A stretch of DNA of 64,000 nt from JAWHTC01 sp032586155 (GCF_032586155.1 NZ_JAWHTC010000002.1:1054001-1118000), one strand, 5' to 3'. Positions 44,280 to 53,624 are shown, counted from the stretch's first letter. The notes: generated by a model from the letters alone, not told the origin. Translations and numbers: made by a program.

Positions 44280-46208
44280 TCAGAGCGTGATCCGAAACTC
44301 GGCAAACCCGTCGGACGTGTCGCCAAGATCACGCAATTTCGGCAGATGCGGGTCGTTCAGGTAGTCGCGGGCCACCGGTGAGGTCTGGAACCGCGCAGTG
44401 GCGCCTGCGAGCGGCGTGAAGGACCAGACCCGTTTGGACGTGAAATCAAGCGGGCTGTTGTTGCGGATATAGTCGAGCAGAATGTCGTGGATCGAGACCG
44501 GGCTTTCGAACACGATTTCGGGTGCGCTTGCATCGTCCGGGTCGGCAGGCGCGCCGGGAAAGCCGACACCATAGACGCGGAACGCGTTGGTGGCCACGAG
44601 GAAGATCTGGTCATCCCGCACCGGTGAGCCCTTGTGGCAAAGGTTGCGGATACGCCGGGTTGCAGGGTTGATAACCGACAGATGGTCGTCATATCGCGGT
44701 GGCTGGCGCAGGTCGATTTCATAGGTCAGCCCGCAGATCACGTCGAACTTGTAGCCTGGGAAGCTGTCGATCAGCAGCGGAACGTCTCGTGGTGTGCCGG
44801 GTGGAATGTGGGTAAACAGGCTGGCGGCATGTTCCAGCCATTCGCGCAGCTGAGCACCCACAAGCCGGACGGCACAGAACGTGTTGGGATAGACGTAAAG
44901 ATCGCTGACCGATCGCCGTGTCAGCGGGCCTGTGGGAACGCAGGTATAGTGATCGGGCCCGCCACGGCGGCCGGTTTTGAACGGTGCGGCCACGGACAGG
45001 AGCGGCAGGGTCGCAAGCTCGGTATCGGCGACAGCACGGCGCAGAAACATGGCCTGGGCCTGGGCCACCAGTTGCACCGAGGCGTCGTTGGCGATCATCG
45101 AAAAAAAGCTGTGCAGGGGGTTGCGTGTTTCGCCGACGGGTTCACGGATGTGGTTCAGCGTGCGGACATGGGCCGGTTCGCTCAGGCTGCAGAGGGTGGC
45201 GTCTTCGGTAACGACTTGACTCACTTGGCCCGCGCTGCTGCGCCGCGCCAGCGGCAAAAGCGTTTGGTGTGACGCATGAACCCGCCAGTTGCCCGAGGCA
45301 TTGCGGGTCAGGGTCAGATCGGACTGGCCCAGGTGATTGCCGCCAAAGCCCGGCATCAGAACCGGCGTGCCGTGGATCGTTCCGGCATCGTTGTTGATGG
45401 CAGGATGAACCGGACCATCGCCGTGCGGCGCGGGAAACGTCAGGTGGGTGTGTCCGGCCAGAACGATATCGACGCCGGCCAAGCCGGCCAGTTCGATGGC
45501 GGCGTTTTCCGACCCTGCGTCCGAGTGGCCCGGATCGATGCCCGTATGTGCCAGAAGCACGATGAGATCACAGCCCTGAGTACGGAGATCGGCGATTTCG
45601 GTCCGGGTCGCGGCTACCATGTCAGAGGTGGTATAGCTTTCGGCGAGCTTATGGTCCCAGTCAATGGTCTGCGGTGGCAGACAGCCGGTGACGCCGATAC
45701 GCAGGTCATGAGGTTGCCCGCGCTGATCGACAAGGCGGCGCGACAGGATGGTATGAGGTGGAAAAACCGGCGTGTTACGACCCGCCGGGTTCAGATGGAG
45801 GAAATTGGACGAGACCACCGGAAAATCGGCATCTTCCAGCGCCCGCGACAGGAAGTCGATGCCATGGTTGAAATCATGATTGCCTGGAGCGAACCCGTCA
45901 TAACCCAGGGCATTCATGGCGTTGACCATCGGATGAGTCACGCCTTGCGGCAGGCCGCGGTTGGCGGTGAGATCGCAAAGGGCGCTGCCCTGCAGCATGT
46001 CGCCCGTGTCGAACAGAAGTGAATTGGCGGCGACCGCACGGGCTGCACGAATCAATGTGGCCGTGCGAGCAAGGCCGAGAAATTCCGACGGCTTGTCAGC
46101 AAGATAGTCGTAGCCGCGCAGTGCGCCGTGGACGTCCGAAGTATGAAGAATGCGCAGGTGGATTTCACAGAAGTCCGGGCCGGTGAATTGCGTGGGTTCA
46201 TGCGCCAA
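44280..46208 (-). CDS. 5'-nucleotidase / 2',3'-cyclic-nucleotide phosphodiesterase family protein (CpdB-like)
   Basis: 642-residue two-domain enzyme. The N-terminal metallophosphatase domain has LHTSDVHGALRG, GDMLQGS, PGNHDFNHG, LLAHTG and AGHTHL; the C-terminal nucleotidase domain begins near residue 350 (ETRNPLHSFFSMIANDASVQLV). It hydrolyses nucleotides or cyclic nucleotides for phosphate and nucleoside recovery. The frame opens with a TTG at 46208, since no earlier ATG is in frame. No signal peptide is visible, which is odd because CpdB is usually periplasmic. Confidence 0.88.
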   Translation of the reverse strand: MAHEPTQFTGPDFCEIHLRILHTSDVHGALRGYDYLADKPSEFLGLARTATLIRAARAVAANSLLFDTGDMLQGSALCDLTANRGLPQGVTHPMVNAMNALGYDGFAPGNHDFNHGIDFLSRALEDADFPVVSSNFLHLNPAGRNTPVFPPHTILSRRLVDQRGQPHDLRIGVTGCLPPQTIDWDHKLAESYTTSDMVAATRTEIADLRTQGCDLIVLLAHTGIDPGHSDAGSENAAIELAGLAGVDIVLAGHTHLTFPAPHGDGPVHPAINNDAGTIHGTPVLMPGFGGNHLGQSDLTLTRNASGNWRVHASHQTLLPLARRSSAGQVSQVVTEDATLCSLSEPAHVRTLNHIREPVGETRNPLHSFFSMIANDASVQLVAQAQAMFLRRAVADTELATLPLLSVAAPFKTGRRGGPDHYTCVPTGPLTRRSVSDLYVYPNTFCAVRLVGAQLREWLEHAASLFTHIPPGTPRDVPLLIDSFPGYKFDVICGLTYEIDLRQPPRYDDHLSVINPATRRIRNLCHKGSPVRDDQIFLVATNAFRVYGVGFPGAPADPDDASAPEIVFESPVSIHDILLDYIRNNSPLDFTSKRVWSFTPLAGATARFQTSPVARDYLNDPHLPKLRDLGDTSDGFAEFRITL

Positions 46209-46420
46209 ATTGCTTTTGCCTCGAAATAGGACAGACCCCGAGCGGCCGTCACTTGGGCTGAGCGGTCTTCACAGCAGCCTAGTTGCCACTTGCGGGAAGT
46301 CAACAGCAGGGTTGTTATTTAAAGCGTCCTATCAACCATAACGGGATTTGAAGCAGGGCTTTCTGTGTGGGATTGTCCTGTTGGGGCAATCATGCGACAG
46401 GGGTGGCTAGGGAGACGGGT

Positions 46421-47392
46421 ATGAAAATTGCGGAAACAGTGACTTTCGGGGGATCCGGGTTGAACCGGGCCGCGCATCTGCGCGGGGACGCAACGGCGCT
46501 TGCCGAGATGGCGGCCTTTCCCACGGCTGTGAGCATCCTGATCTGGCGTGGAAAACCCCTGTTCGAAGGTGAGGGTCACGATCGGCTGGCGCGGCTGCGG
46601 ATGGATCATGCGTTGGTCAAATCCAGCGGAATCCCGGCGATCTTCATGGGCAGGGAAGAGGACGGTACCCCGGTCTTTGCCCATGATATTTCCGGCTGGC
46701 AGCCCGAGGACCTGGACCGCGAGGCGATGGGCAGTTTTTTCGATCAGAGCGTTCAGGTCCATCCCCTGGCGCCCGAGGGGGCTGTCTTCCTGGAATTGCG
46801 CGGACGGATGGCGGCAATCAATCCGCGCGACGCGGAACTGGCCGCCACCGCCAAGTCGATGTTCAGTTGGCATCGCAGCCACAGGTTTTGTGCCAAGTGC
46901 GGATCGGAAAGCAAGATGGCGATGGCCGGTTGGCAGCGCAATTGCCCGGCGTGCGGTGCGCCGCATTTTCCACGGACCGACCCGGTGGTGATCATGCTGA
47001 TCACCCATGGCAACCAGGTGCTGATGGGGCGCAGCCCGGGTTGGCCCGATGGGATGTATTCGCTGTTGGCGGGCTTCGTGGAACCGGGCGAGACGATCGA
47101 GGCAGCGGTGCGCCGCGAGGTCGAAGAGGAATCCTCGATCAAGGTGGGGCAGGTCGATTACCTGGCAAGCCAGCCCTGGCCCTATCCCAGCTCGCTGATG
47201 ATCGGCTGCCGGGGCGCGGCGCTCAGTGATGAGATCGAGATCGACCCGAACGAGATCGAGGATGCACGCTGGTTTACCCGCGAGGAGATTGCCGATTCCT
47301 TTGCCGGACGGAACCCCGATCTGAAACCGGCGCGGGCCGGCGCGATTGCACATTTTATCTTGTGGAACTGGCTTGCGGATCGTCTGGATTAG
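46421..47392 (+). CDS. nudC: NAD+ diphosphatase NudC
   Basis: 323 residues from ATG 46421 (MKIAETVTFGG). Zinc ribbon FCAKCG ... NCPACG, Nudix box GFVEPGETIEAAVRREVEEESS (the usual final glycine is serine), and the NudC-specific SQPWPYPSSLMIG. It hydrolyses NAD(H) and removes NAD caps from RNA. Followed closely by an SRPBCC gene on the same strand, 41 bases away. Confidence 0.93.
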   Translation: MKIAETVTFGGSGLNRAAHLRGDATALAEMAAFPTAVSILIWRGKPLFEGEGHDRLARLRMDHALVKSSGIPAIFMGREEDGTPVFAHDISGWQPEDLDREAMGSFFDQSVQVHPLAPEGAVFLELRGRMAAINPRDAELAATAKSMFSWHRSHRFCAKCGSESKMAMAGWQRNCPACGAPHFPRTDPVVIMLITHGNQVLMGRSPGWPDGMYSLLAGFVEPGETIEAAVRREVEEESSIKVGQVDYLASQPWPYPSSLMIGCRGAALSDEIEIDPNEIEDARWFTREEIADSFAGRNPDLKPARAGAIAHFILWNWLADRLD

Positions 47393-47433
47393 AGACAGAA
47401 TCGACGCAACAAGACGCGTGGGGCGGGCAGGCA

Positions 47434-47901
47434 ATGAAGTTCAAGACCAAGGAAGATATCGAGGCGCCGATCGACTATATGTTCGCGGTGGTGTCGGATT
47501 TCGACAGCTTCCAGCGTCAGGCACTGCGGCGCGGGGCCGAGGTTTCGCGACTGGATGATCTGGACGTGCCCGGGGTTGGCATGGCTTGGGACATCGCCTT
47601 TCCGTTTCGCGGCAAGCGGCGGCAAATGCTGGTCGATCTTGTCGACTTCGATTCGCCGAACAAAATGCTGTTCGACAGCCGGATGCAAGGGATGGCGGGC
47701 CATATGTTGGTTGACTTGATGGCCCTGTCACGGACACGAACCCGGATGACGCTGGAGATCGACCTGAGACCCGAAACCCTGTCGGCGCGGCTGCTGGTGC
47801 AGTCGATCAAACTGGCGCGCGGGTCGATGGACAAGCGGTTCAAACTGCGGGTGGCGGAGTTCGGGAAAGGCGTTGAGGACCGGTATTCGCGGGTTGGGTG
47901 A
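47434..47901 (+). CDS. SRPBCC (START-like) domain protein
   Basis: 155 residues from ATG 47434. The start MKFKTKEDIEAPIDYMFAVVSDFDSF and the pattern of beta-strands to LVDLMALSRTRTRMTLEIDL fit the polyketide-cyclase/START-like fold that binds a hydrophobic ligand. No catalytic residues can be named. Probably co-transcribed with nudC. Confidence 0.8.
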   Translation: MKFKTKEDIEAPIDYMFAVVSDFDSFQRQALRRGAEVSRLDDLDVPGVGMAWDIAFPFRGKRRQMLVDLVDFDSPNKMLFDSRMQGMAGHMLVDLMALSRTRTRMTLEIDLRPETLSARLLVQSIKLARGSMDKRFKLRVAEFGKGVEDRYSRVG

Positions 47902-48000
47902 GTGGCGTTTCTTAGCCACCACCAATGTCCGCTTCGCGGGTGCGGATTCAACGGGTGATCGCAACACTTTAATCTTACGAGAGAGATGGAGTGTTGAGAT

Positions 48001-48130
48001 ATGAAGTACCGGACGCAAACGTTTTACACCGACAGACAGAAGTCAGAGATGTGGGATCGCTGGCAGCGCGGGAGTCGCTGAGTTCAATTGGGCGCAAGAG
48101 TGACGAGCCGCTTTTTTCCGGGTGCGCACG
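48001..48130 (+). pseudogene. IS30-family transposase remnant (N-terminal fragment)
   Basis: Frame 1 from ATG 48001 reads MKYRTQTFYTDRQKSEMWDR then WQRG before a stop at 48079. One base appears lost: the neighbouring frame continues ESLSSIGRKSDEP from 48072. Together they match the helix-turn-helix start of IS30 transposases. Homology fades by about 48130; the rest of the element is absent, and tctA ends at 48176. The preceding stretch GATTCAACGGGTGATCGCAA (47945-47964) may be the left terminal inverted repeat. Confidence 0.78.
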
Positions 48131-48175
48131 ACCGATTGGGGAGGAAACGACCGCGACTTTGTTTTGGCGGACCCG

Positions 48176-49702
48176 TTACTGTTGTTTGGAAAACACTAGT
48201 TTCAAAAAATTGAATCTTCGTGTCAGTCCCTTCACGATTGGCAGGAAGAAGAACACAACCGCGATGGTTATAAAAAGTCCGGAAAGCGGGCGCTCGACGA
48301 AGGCCAAGATGTTGCCTTGTTCCGAGATCAGGGTCTGGCGGAAGCTTTTTTCCATCAGCGGGCCGAGAACAAGCGCCAACACCAGCGGTGCCAGCGGGTA
48401 ATCAGCCTTGCGAAGCAGATAGCCCACGACCCCAAAGCCCAGGATTAACCAGACATCGTGCATTTTCTGGCTGGGGGCAAATCCGCCAACGATGCACAGC
48501 ACCAGAACCAGCGTGCAAAGCACGGTAAATGGCATTCTCAGTGCCCAGACGAACAGCGGGATCAGCGCGATGTTGATCACCACGGCGGCGAAATTGGCAG
48601 TGTAGAGCGACGAGATCAGGCCCCAGACAAAATCGGGCTGTTCGATGAACAGCATTGGGCCGGGCACGAGGCCCCACATCACCATGCCGCCCAGCAGAAG
48701 AGCTGTGGTCGGCGAACCGGGAATGCCGAGGGTCAGCATCGGCAGAAGCGATCCGGTCGAGGCGGCGTTGTTGGCCGTTTCTGGTGCGGCGACGCCTTCG
48801 ATATTGCCCTTGCCGAAGGTTTCGGGTTCTTTCGAGGTGCTTTTGGCAATGCCATAGGCCATCAGCGAGGCCGGGGTGGCGCCGGCTGCTGGCAGCATAC
48901 CGACAAAAAAGCCGAGGAAAGAGCCCACGGACATGGTTTTCCACAGGCGCACCATTGTTTTTAGCCCGGCAGCCATTTCACCAAAGGTTAGCCGCGCCGC
49001 AGTGACGGTCTGGCCTTTCTGACTGGTTTCAATAGTGAACAACACCTCACCGATCCCATAGACGCCGATCGCCAGGACCAGGAAAGAGATGCCGGAATAG
49101 AACCCGGGTTGGTCAAAGAAGATCAGGCGCGGCTGCCCCGAAATCAGGTCAAGACCTACTGTGGAGAGCACCAGGCCAAGGCAGATCATGATGATGGTTT
49201 TCAGGATATCGTCGCCGCCGAGCCCGACAAAGGTGGTGAATGCCAAAAGTACCAAAGCGAATTCTTCGGCAGGTCCGAAGGCCAGCGCCAGATCGGCAAG
49301 CGGAACCGCAAAGATGGTAAAGAGAATGACTGAAATCGTGCCGCCCACAAACGAGGCCGTTGCAGCGGCCATCAGCGCAAGCCCGGCCTGGCCCTTCTGT
49401 GCCATAGGGCGCCCATCGAACGTGGTCGCAACCGCGGTCGAGGCGCCGGGTATTCCAAGAAGGACCGAACTGATCGCACCGCCGTACATGGCGCCATAGT
49501 AAATCGCAGCGAGCAGGATGATGGCCGAAGAGGGCGGAACGATGAAGGTCAGCGGCAACACGATGGCCACGCCGTTAACCGACCCAAGTCCCGGCATGGC
49601 ACCGATGAAAAGTCCGGCCGTCACGCCAAGAAGAACGATCATCAGGTTTATTGGGGAAAGCGATGTGGCGAAGCCATCGCCGAGAAGAGCAAAAATTTCC
49701 AT
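48176..49702 (-). CDS. tctA: Tripartite tricarboxylate transporter large permease TctA
   Basis: 508 residues with about 10-12 hydrophobic helices. N-terminal half contains GVTAGLFIGAMPGLGSVNGVAI and the second pore segment GMLPAAGATPASLMAYGIAK, the two inverted-repeat signatures of TctA. Energy comes from an ion gradient; the binding protein TctC delivers the substrate. Last of tctCBA, 12 bases after tctB. The gene's 3' end lies 46 bases from the IS30 remnant, but the C-terminus looks intact. Confidence 0.95.
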   Translation of the reverse strand: MEIFALLGDGFATSLSPINLMIVLLGVTAGLFIGAMPGLGSVNGVAIVLPLTFIVPPSSAIILLAAIYYGAMYGGAISSVLLGIPGASTAVATTFDGRPMAQKGQAGLALMAAATASFVGGTISVILFTIFAVPLADLALAFGPAEEFALVLLAFTTFVGLGGDDILKTIIMICLGLVLSTVGLDLISGQPRLIFFDQPGFYSGISFLVLAIGVYGIGEVLFTIETSQKGQTVTAARLTFGEMAAGLKTMVRLWKTMSVGSFLGFFVGMLPAAGATPASLMAYGIAKSTSKEPETFGKGNIEGVAAPETANNAASTGSLLPMLTLGIPGSPTTALLLGGMVMWGLVPGPMLFIEQPDFVWGLISSLYTANFAAVVINIALIPLFVWALRMPFTVLCTLVLVLCIVGGFAPSQKMHDVWLILGFGVVGYLLRKADYPLAPLVLALVLGPLMEKSFRQTLISEQGNILAFVERPLSGLFITIAVVFFFLPIVKGLTRRFNFLKLVFSKQQ

Positions 49703-49714
49703 GGTGCAGGGTCC

Positions 49715-50203
49715 TCAGAAAAACTTGGCGTAGAGCGGAATGAACCATGGCTCGGTAAAGCCCTTGGGCAGCAGGATCTTCAATGTCACTTCGAAGAAAA
49801 AGAACAAAAAGACCGGGGTCGCCACAGCTAAAATCCCAGTCAGAATCCAGCCGTGGCGACCAAAGATCTTCAGATACCACAGCATGAAGAGCGGCAGCGC
49901 GATATAGGCGCCCGCCAGAGGCATCAGGAAGATCGTCACGGTCAGCGCCAATGTGACGGCGATTATCGGACGCAACGCCCGGTCGGAGAAGAAACGGGTG
50001 AGTTGACGTTCCTGCCGCAGGCTGCGCAATAAAACACCCAAGGCCGCGAACGCCATGATCAGAGACAGCCAGAACGGAAAGGCACCTGCGCCAGGACCGC
50101 CGGTTTCACCGTTCCAGCCGATCGGCAATTCCCAAGCATAGTACATGAAATAGGCGCTCATCGCGACAATCGCGAGCGCAATCATACGGTCTGCTGTCTG
50201 CAT
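49715..50203 (-). CDS. tctB: Tripartite tricarboxylate transporter small subunit TctB
   Basis: 162-residue membrane protein with four hydrophobic helices. WNGETGGPGAGAFPFWLSLIMA is typical of TctB. It completes the membrane complex with TctA. Preceded by an 82-base gap containing a strong hairpin after tctC. Confidence 0.92.
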   Translation of the reverse strand: MQTADRMIALAIVAMSAYFMYYAWELPIGWNGETGGPGAGAFPFWLSLIMAFAALGVLLRSLRQERQLTRFFSDRALRPIIAVTLALTVTIFLMPLAGAYIALPLFMLWYLKIFGRHGWILTGILAVATPVFLFFFFEVTLKILLPKGFTEPWFIPLYAKFF

Positions 50204-50236
50204 GACGTAGGCCCTTTGCCCTATGGTATCTACGCA

Positions 50237-50262
50237 GACGTGGCCGCCCCGGCGGCCACGTC
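50237..50262 (-). terminator. Strong stem-loop between tctC and tctB
   Basis: Perfect 12-base arms GACGTGGCCGCC (50237-50248) / GGCGGCCACGTC (50251-50262) with a 2-base centre, about 24 bases past the tctC stop. It lacks a T-run, so it likely stabilises the tctC message or attenuates transcription into tctBA. Confidence 0.6.
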
Positions 50263-50285
50263 CGATCTTCAGGTTTCAGCCGGTT

Positions 50286-51269
50286 TTAGGAGCCTTCGCC
50301 CTTCGCCTTGAGAATGTCGGCGTGCTTGGCGCGCTCCTCGAGGAAATAGACCTGAAGCGCGTCACCTGACAGGAAGTCGTTCATGAGCGACTTTTCTTCG
50401 GTGTAGGTCTTCCACTCTTCAGTTTCCGAAAGCTTTTTGAACATGTCGGTGTAGTAGGCGGCCGCCTCAGCCGGCATGTCCTTGGGGCCAACGAACGAGC
50501 GTTGCATCCAGTAAACGATGTCGTGACCCAGTTCGCGGGCCGTCGGCACGTCAGGAAAGGCTGCAAGGCGTTCGGGCGTGAAAGCCACGAGCGGGCGCGA
50601 TTTGCCAGCCTTGTAGAAACCCATTTGTTCAGATGGGTTGTTCACCGTCGAATCGATATGCCCGCCGACAAGGTTTTTGGCCACGGTTCCGCCGCCTTTG
50701 AAGGGAACATAGGTAATCTCAAGCCCAAATTCCTTTTGCAGCATGGCCGTGACAAGGCTGTCCTCTTGACCGGTGCCAGTGCCACCCATCTTCCACGAAC
50801 CACCTGCAGCTTTGACAGCGGCGACATAGTCGTCGAGGCTCTTGATGTCGCTGTCGGCGTTGACCCAGAGCACGAAAGTGTCCAGTGCCATGCGCGCCAG
50901 CGGCGTGAATTCTTCGATGTTCACCCCGATGTCATTGCGCAGCGGCGTGGTGTAATAGCTGTTCAGAGTGGCCATGATCTTGTGGCTGTCACCGCCGTTG
51001 TCCTTTAAGTGACGCAGCGCTTCTGCACCCGAACCCCCGCCTTTGTTGACCGGAAGAACCGGCATGGACGCAAGACCTTCCTTTTGGATGATCGACTGAA
51101 ACAGGCGCGCGATACGGTCAGCGCCACCGCCCTGGCCAGCCATGATAACCATTTCGATCGGCTTGTTGGGTTTCCATTCTGCCGCGACTGCGGGCATAGC
51201 CGCGGTTGTCGCAATGGCCACGGATGCAGCAGCGGCAATGAAACCACGTTTAGTAAATTTGTGTAGCAT
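50286..51269 (-). CDS. tctC: Tripartite tricarboxylate transporter binding protein TctC
   Basis: Periplasmic binding protein of 327 residues from ATG 51269, with a GGGAGGAAAC ribosome binding site. A signal peptide ends AMPAVAA, then EWKPNKPIEMVIMAGQGGGADR and the family block EYVP-like ITYVPFKGGGTVAKNLVGGHID. First gene of tctCBA. Substrates of such systems are citrate and other carboxylates; the exact ligand is unknown. Confidence 0.93.
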   Translation of the reverse strand: MLHKFTKRGFIAAAASVAIATTAAMPAVAAEWKPNKPIEMVIMAGQGGGADRIARLFQSIIQKEGLASMPVLPVNKGGGSGAEALRHLKDNGGDSHKIMATLNSYYTTPLRNDIGVNIEEFTPLARMALDTFVLWVNADSDIKSLDDYVAAVKAAGGSWKMGGTGTGQEDSLVTAMLQKEFGLEITYVPFKGGGTVAKNLVGGHIDSTVNNPSEQMGFYKAGKSRPLVAFTPERLAAFPDVPTARELGHDIVYWMQRSFVGPKDMPAEAAAYYTDMFKKLSETEEWKTYTEEKSLMNDFLSGDALQVYFLEERAKHADILKAKGEGS

Positions 51270-51437
51270 GTCGTTTCCTCCCAGAATCACGCTATGTGCA
51301 AAACTCTTCCAAATTTCGCGAGTTTTCATCGTTGCACACAAGGCGAAAGCAGTGGGATGCGACAAATTATTCCATTTTCGGATGATTATTCATCGTAATG
51401 TTGCCTTTACATTAACACTAATTGTATATCTGTAAAC
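51270..51437. promoter_or_regulatory. Divergent control region tctC / ScfR-like regulator
   Basis: AT-rich 168 bases. Dyads: AAAACTC (51300-51306) / GAGTTTT (51320-51326), and TTTAC (51406-51410) / GTAAA (51432-51436), the latter ending just before the regulator's ATG. These are candidate operators for the XRE-type regulator, which has no visible ribosome binding site. Confidence 0.45.
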
Positions 51438-52844
51438 ATGGAAAAGACATTTATTGGATCGCAATTGCGTCAATTGCGTCAATCACACGGGGAAACTCAG
51501 GCTCAGATGGCCAAACGGCTGGGGATTTCACCGGCATATGTAAATCTGCTTGAAAGCAATCAGCGCTCCCTGTCGGTCAAGGTGCTACTTTCCATCACCG
51601 AAATTTACGGCGTCGAATGGCGCGATTTGCTAAGCAACGAGGATGAAAAGCGCCTCCCCGAATTGCGTGCCGCCATGCGCGACCCGATCTTTGCAGGGAA
51701 TGAGCCCGACCTGCTGGAATTGCGCGCAGCATTGGATCACTCACCCCGCTTTGTCGCGCGCTTTCTGCAGATCTATGACAGTCATCGCAATCTGACCGAC
51801 CGGTTGGGTCGGGGCCTCGGTCAAACCGGCGCTGACGACCTGTTGGCCATTGCACCGGAAACCGCGATCCACAATTTTTTCCGGGATAAAGAAAACCACT
51901 TTGCCGATCTCGAGTCCCGCGCCGAAGACCTGCGTGCGCGCATCGGCGGCGCATCGGATGATCTCTATGCCTCACTAAAGCGTCATTTGCGATTGGAACA
52001 CGAGGTCTCGGCCCGGCTGGTCTCCAGTACCGACATGCCCCATGCCCTGCGCGAGTTCGACGATTCCCGTGCCGAGGTCCGCCTGTCCGAGACACTGGAC
52101 CACCCAAACCGCGTATTCCAGCTGGCCCATGTTCTGGGGCTGCTGGCGGCGCGCGACATCGTTGATGACCTGGTCGCCAGCGCCCCCATTCCCGACGAGG
52201 ACGGCCAGGCCCGGCTGGCGGTCGAACTGGTGAACTATTTCGCCGGGGCGCTGGTGATGCCTTACGAGAATTTCTTCACCCTGGCCGAAGCCAGCCGCTA
52301 TGACATCAGCCGGCTCAAGGCCGCCTTCTGCACCAGCTTCGAGCAGGTCAGCCACCGCCTGACCACTCTGCAACGCGCCGGGCAACGCGGGGTGCCGTTT
52401 TTCCTGCTGCGCATCGACCGCGCCGGCAATGTGACCAAGCGATTCAACGCCACGCCCTTCACTTTGGCCGAACAAGGCGGGTCCTGCCCGGTCTGGAACA
52501 TACACGCCGCCTTTGACAGCCCCGGCACGCTTTTCCCCCAGTTGGTCGAACTGCCCGACGGCGGGAGGTTTCTGACCCTGAGCCGAACCGCCGACCGCCC
52601 CGCCCTTGTCACCTCGGGACAGACGAGGCGGCTGGCCATTTCACTGGGATGCGCAAGCGTTCACTCTGACCGTGTTAAGTATGCCGACCGGCTCACGACC
52701 GACGCCTCGGAAAGTTTCGCCCGGATCGGGATTACCTGCAATGTCTGCCCACGGGTCGCCTGCTCACATCGCGCCCACCAGCCACTCAATGTACAGCTGC
52801 GGATCGACGCCAACCGCCGCGGCGCGACTCATCACGAAAGTTGA
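51438..52844 (+). CDS. ScfR/RamB-family transcriptional regulator (XRE HTH + IrrE-like + DUF2083)
   Basis: 468 residues. N-terminal XRE helix-turn-helix (about 8-62; LRQSHGETQAQMAKRLGISPAYVNLLESNQ), a long middle region, an IrrE-N-like segment (LVNYFAGALVMPYENFFTLAEASRYDISRLK) and the C-terminal domain with RFNATPFTLAEQGGSCPVWNIHAAF of short-chain fatty acyl regulators. These proteins control acetate, propionate and acyl-CoA genes. Divergence from tctC suggests it controls that transporter, probably in response to an acyl-CoA. Confidence 0.88.
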   Translation: MEKTFIGSQLRQLRQSHGETQAQMAKRLGISPAYVNLLESNQRSLSVKVLLSITEIYGVEWRDLLSNEDEKRLPELRAAMRDPIFAGNEPDLLELRAALDHSPRFVARFLQIYDSHRNLTDRLGRGLGQTGADDLLAIAPETAIHNFFRDKENHFADLESRAEDLRARIGGASDDLYASLKRHLRLEHEVSARLVSSTDMPHALREFDDSRAEVRLSETLDHPNRVFQLAHVLGLLAARDIVDDLVASAPIPDEDGQARLAVELVNYFAGALVMPYENFFTLAEASRYDISRLKAAFCTSFEQVSHRLTTLQRAGQRGVPFFLLRIDRAGNVTKRFNATPFTLAEQGGSCPVWNIHAAFDSPGTLFPQLVELPDGGRFLTLSRTADRPALVTSGQTRRLAISLGCASVHSDRVKYADRLTTDASESFARIGITCNVCPRVACSHRAHQPLNVQLRIDANRRGATHHES

Positions 52845-52877
52845 ATCCTTGACTCTCGCGCCGCGACAGGTAAATAG

Positions 52878-52908
52878 GTTGGACCAATTTTGAAATTGGT
52901 TGGATCAA
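52878..52908. promoter_or_regulatory. Operator-like repeats before the GntR regulator gene
   Basis: Direct repeats GGTTGGACCAA (52878-52888) and GGTTGGATCAA (52898-52908), with the dyad CCAATTT-tg-AAATTGG (52884-52899) centred between them. Such sites in front of a FadR-type gene suggest autoregulation. A TTG reading-frame start at 52890 lies inside this element and was rejected. Confidence 0.55.
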
Positions 52909-52928
52909 ATAACGAGGCTCGATCTCAA

Positions 52929-53624
52929 ATGCCCCAGCCCCACGGCACCCAAAACGCACCGGCCTATCTGGACGTTGCTTTGCGCCTGAAGCGTTTGATC
53001 GCTGATGGCGAAATGAAGATCGGGCAAAGCCTGCCGACGGAACGCGCCCTTGCCAAACAGTTCGATGTGTCGCGCCATTCGCTGCGCGAGGCCCTGCGCG
53101 TCCTGCAGGAACAGGGCATTCTGGCCCCGCAACAGGGCAGCGGCAATTACATCGCTTCTGCCGATGTCGACCTGTTGGACAGCGACCTGCGCCAACCCGG
53201 TCGCGGAGACGCAGATACTCGCAACCGCGAAATCTTCGAATTCCGCACTCTGCTTGAGCCGCAGATCGCTGCTTGGGCGGCCGAACGCGCCAGCGACCGC
53301 GAAATCGATGCACTGGCCGAAATCGTGACCCAACAGGCCAGTGAATCCAACGCTCATACGCTGAAACTGCTGGATGATGCCTTCCATCTCGGACTGGCTC
53401 GCGCCGCGCACAACCACGTCGTTACCGGGGTAATCCGGTCGATCAATTCCGTGGTAGGTCAGGTCCGTTCCGAGGCCTATCAAGGCCCGCAAAGAAACGC
53501 CGTTTCGCTGGATGGACACCGCGCCATCCTCGATGCGATCCGCGCCGGTGACGCTGATGCCGCGCGCCGGGCCATGAACCGACACATCACTCAAATTCGC
53601 GGCCTCGTTGTGGAAGAAACCTAA
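52929..53624 (+). CDS. GntR-family regulator, FadR subfamily
   Basis: 231 residues from ATG 52929. Winged helix about 14-78 (LKRLIADGEMKIGQSLPTERALAKQFDVSRHSLREALRVL; QGSGNYI) followed by an FCD domain (EFRTLLEPQIAAWAAERA, DDAFHLGLARAAHN, DGHRAILDAI). Followed 33 bases later by the acyl-CoA ligase and ketopantoate-reductase-like genes, which it presumably regulates in response to their substrate. Confidence 0.9.
   Translation: MPQPHGTQNAPAYLDVALRLKRLIADGEMKIGQSLPTERALAKQFDVSRHSLREALRVLQEQGILAPQQGSGNYIASADVDLLDSDLRQPGRGDADTRNREIFEFRTLLEPQIAAWAAERASDREIDALAEIVTQQASESNAHTLKLLDDAFHLGLARAAHNHVVTGVIRSINSVVGQVRSEAYQGPQRNAVSLDGHRAILDAIRAGDADAARRAMNRHITQIRGLVVEET

Noticed and set aside
46319..47434. 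371-residue open frame on the minus strand
   Set aside because: Antisense to nudC, which has intact zinc and Nudix motifs.
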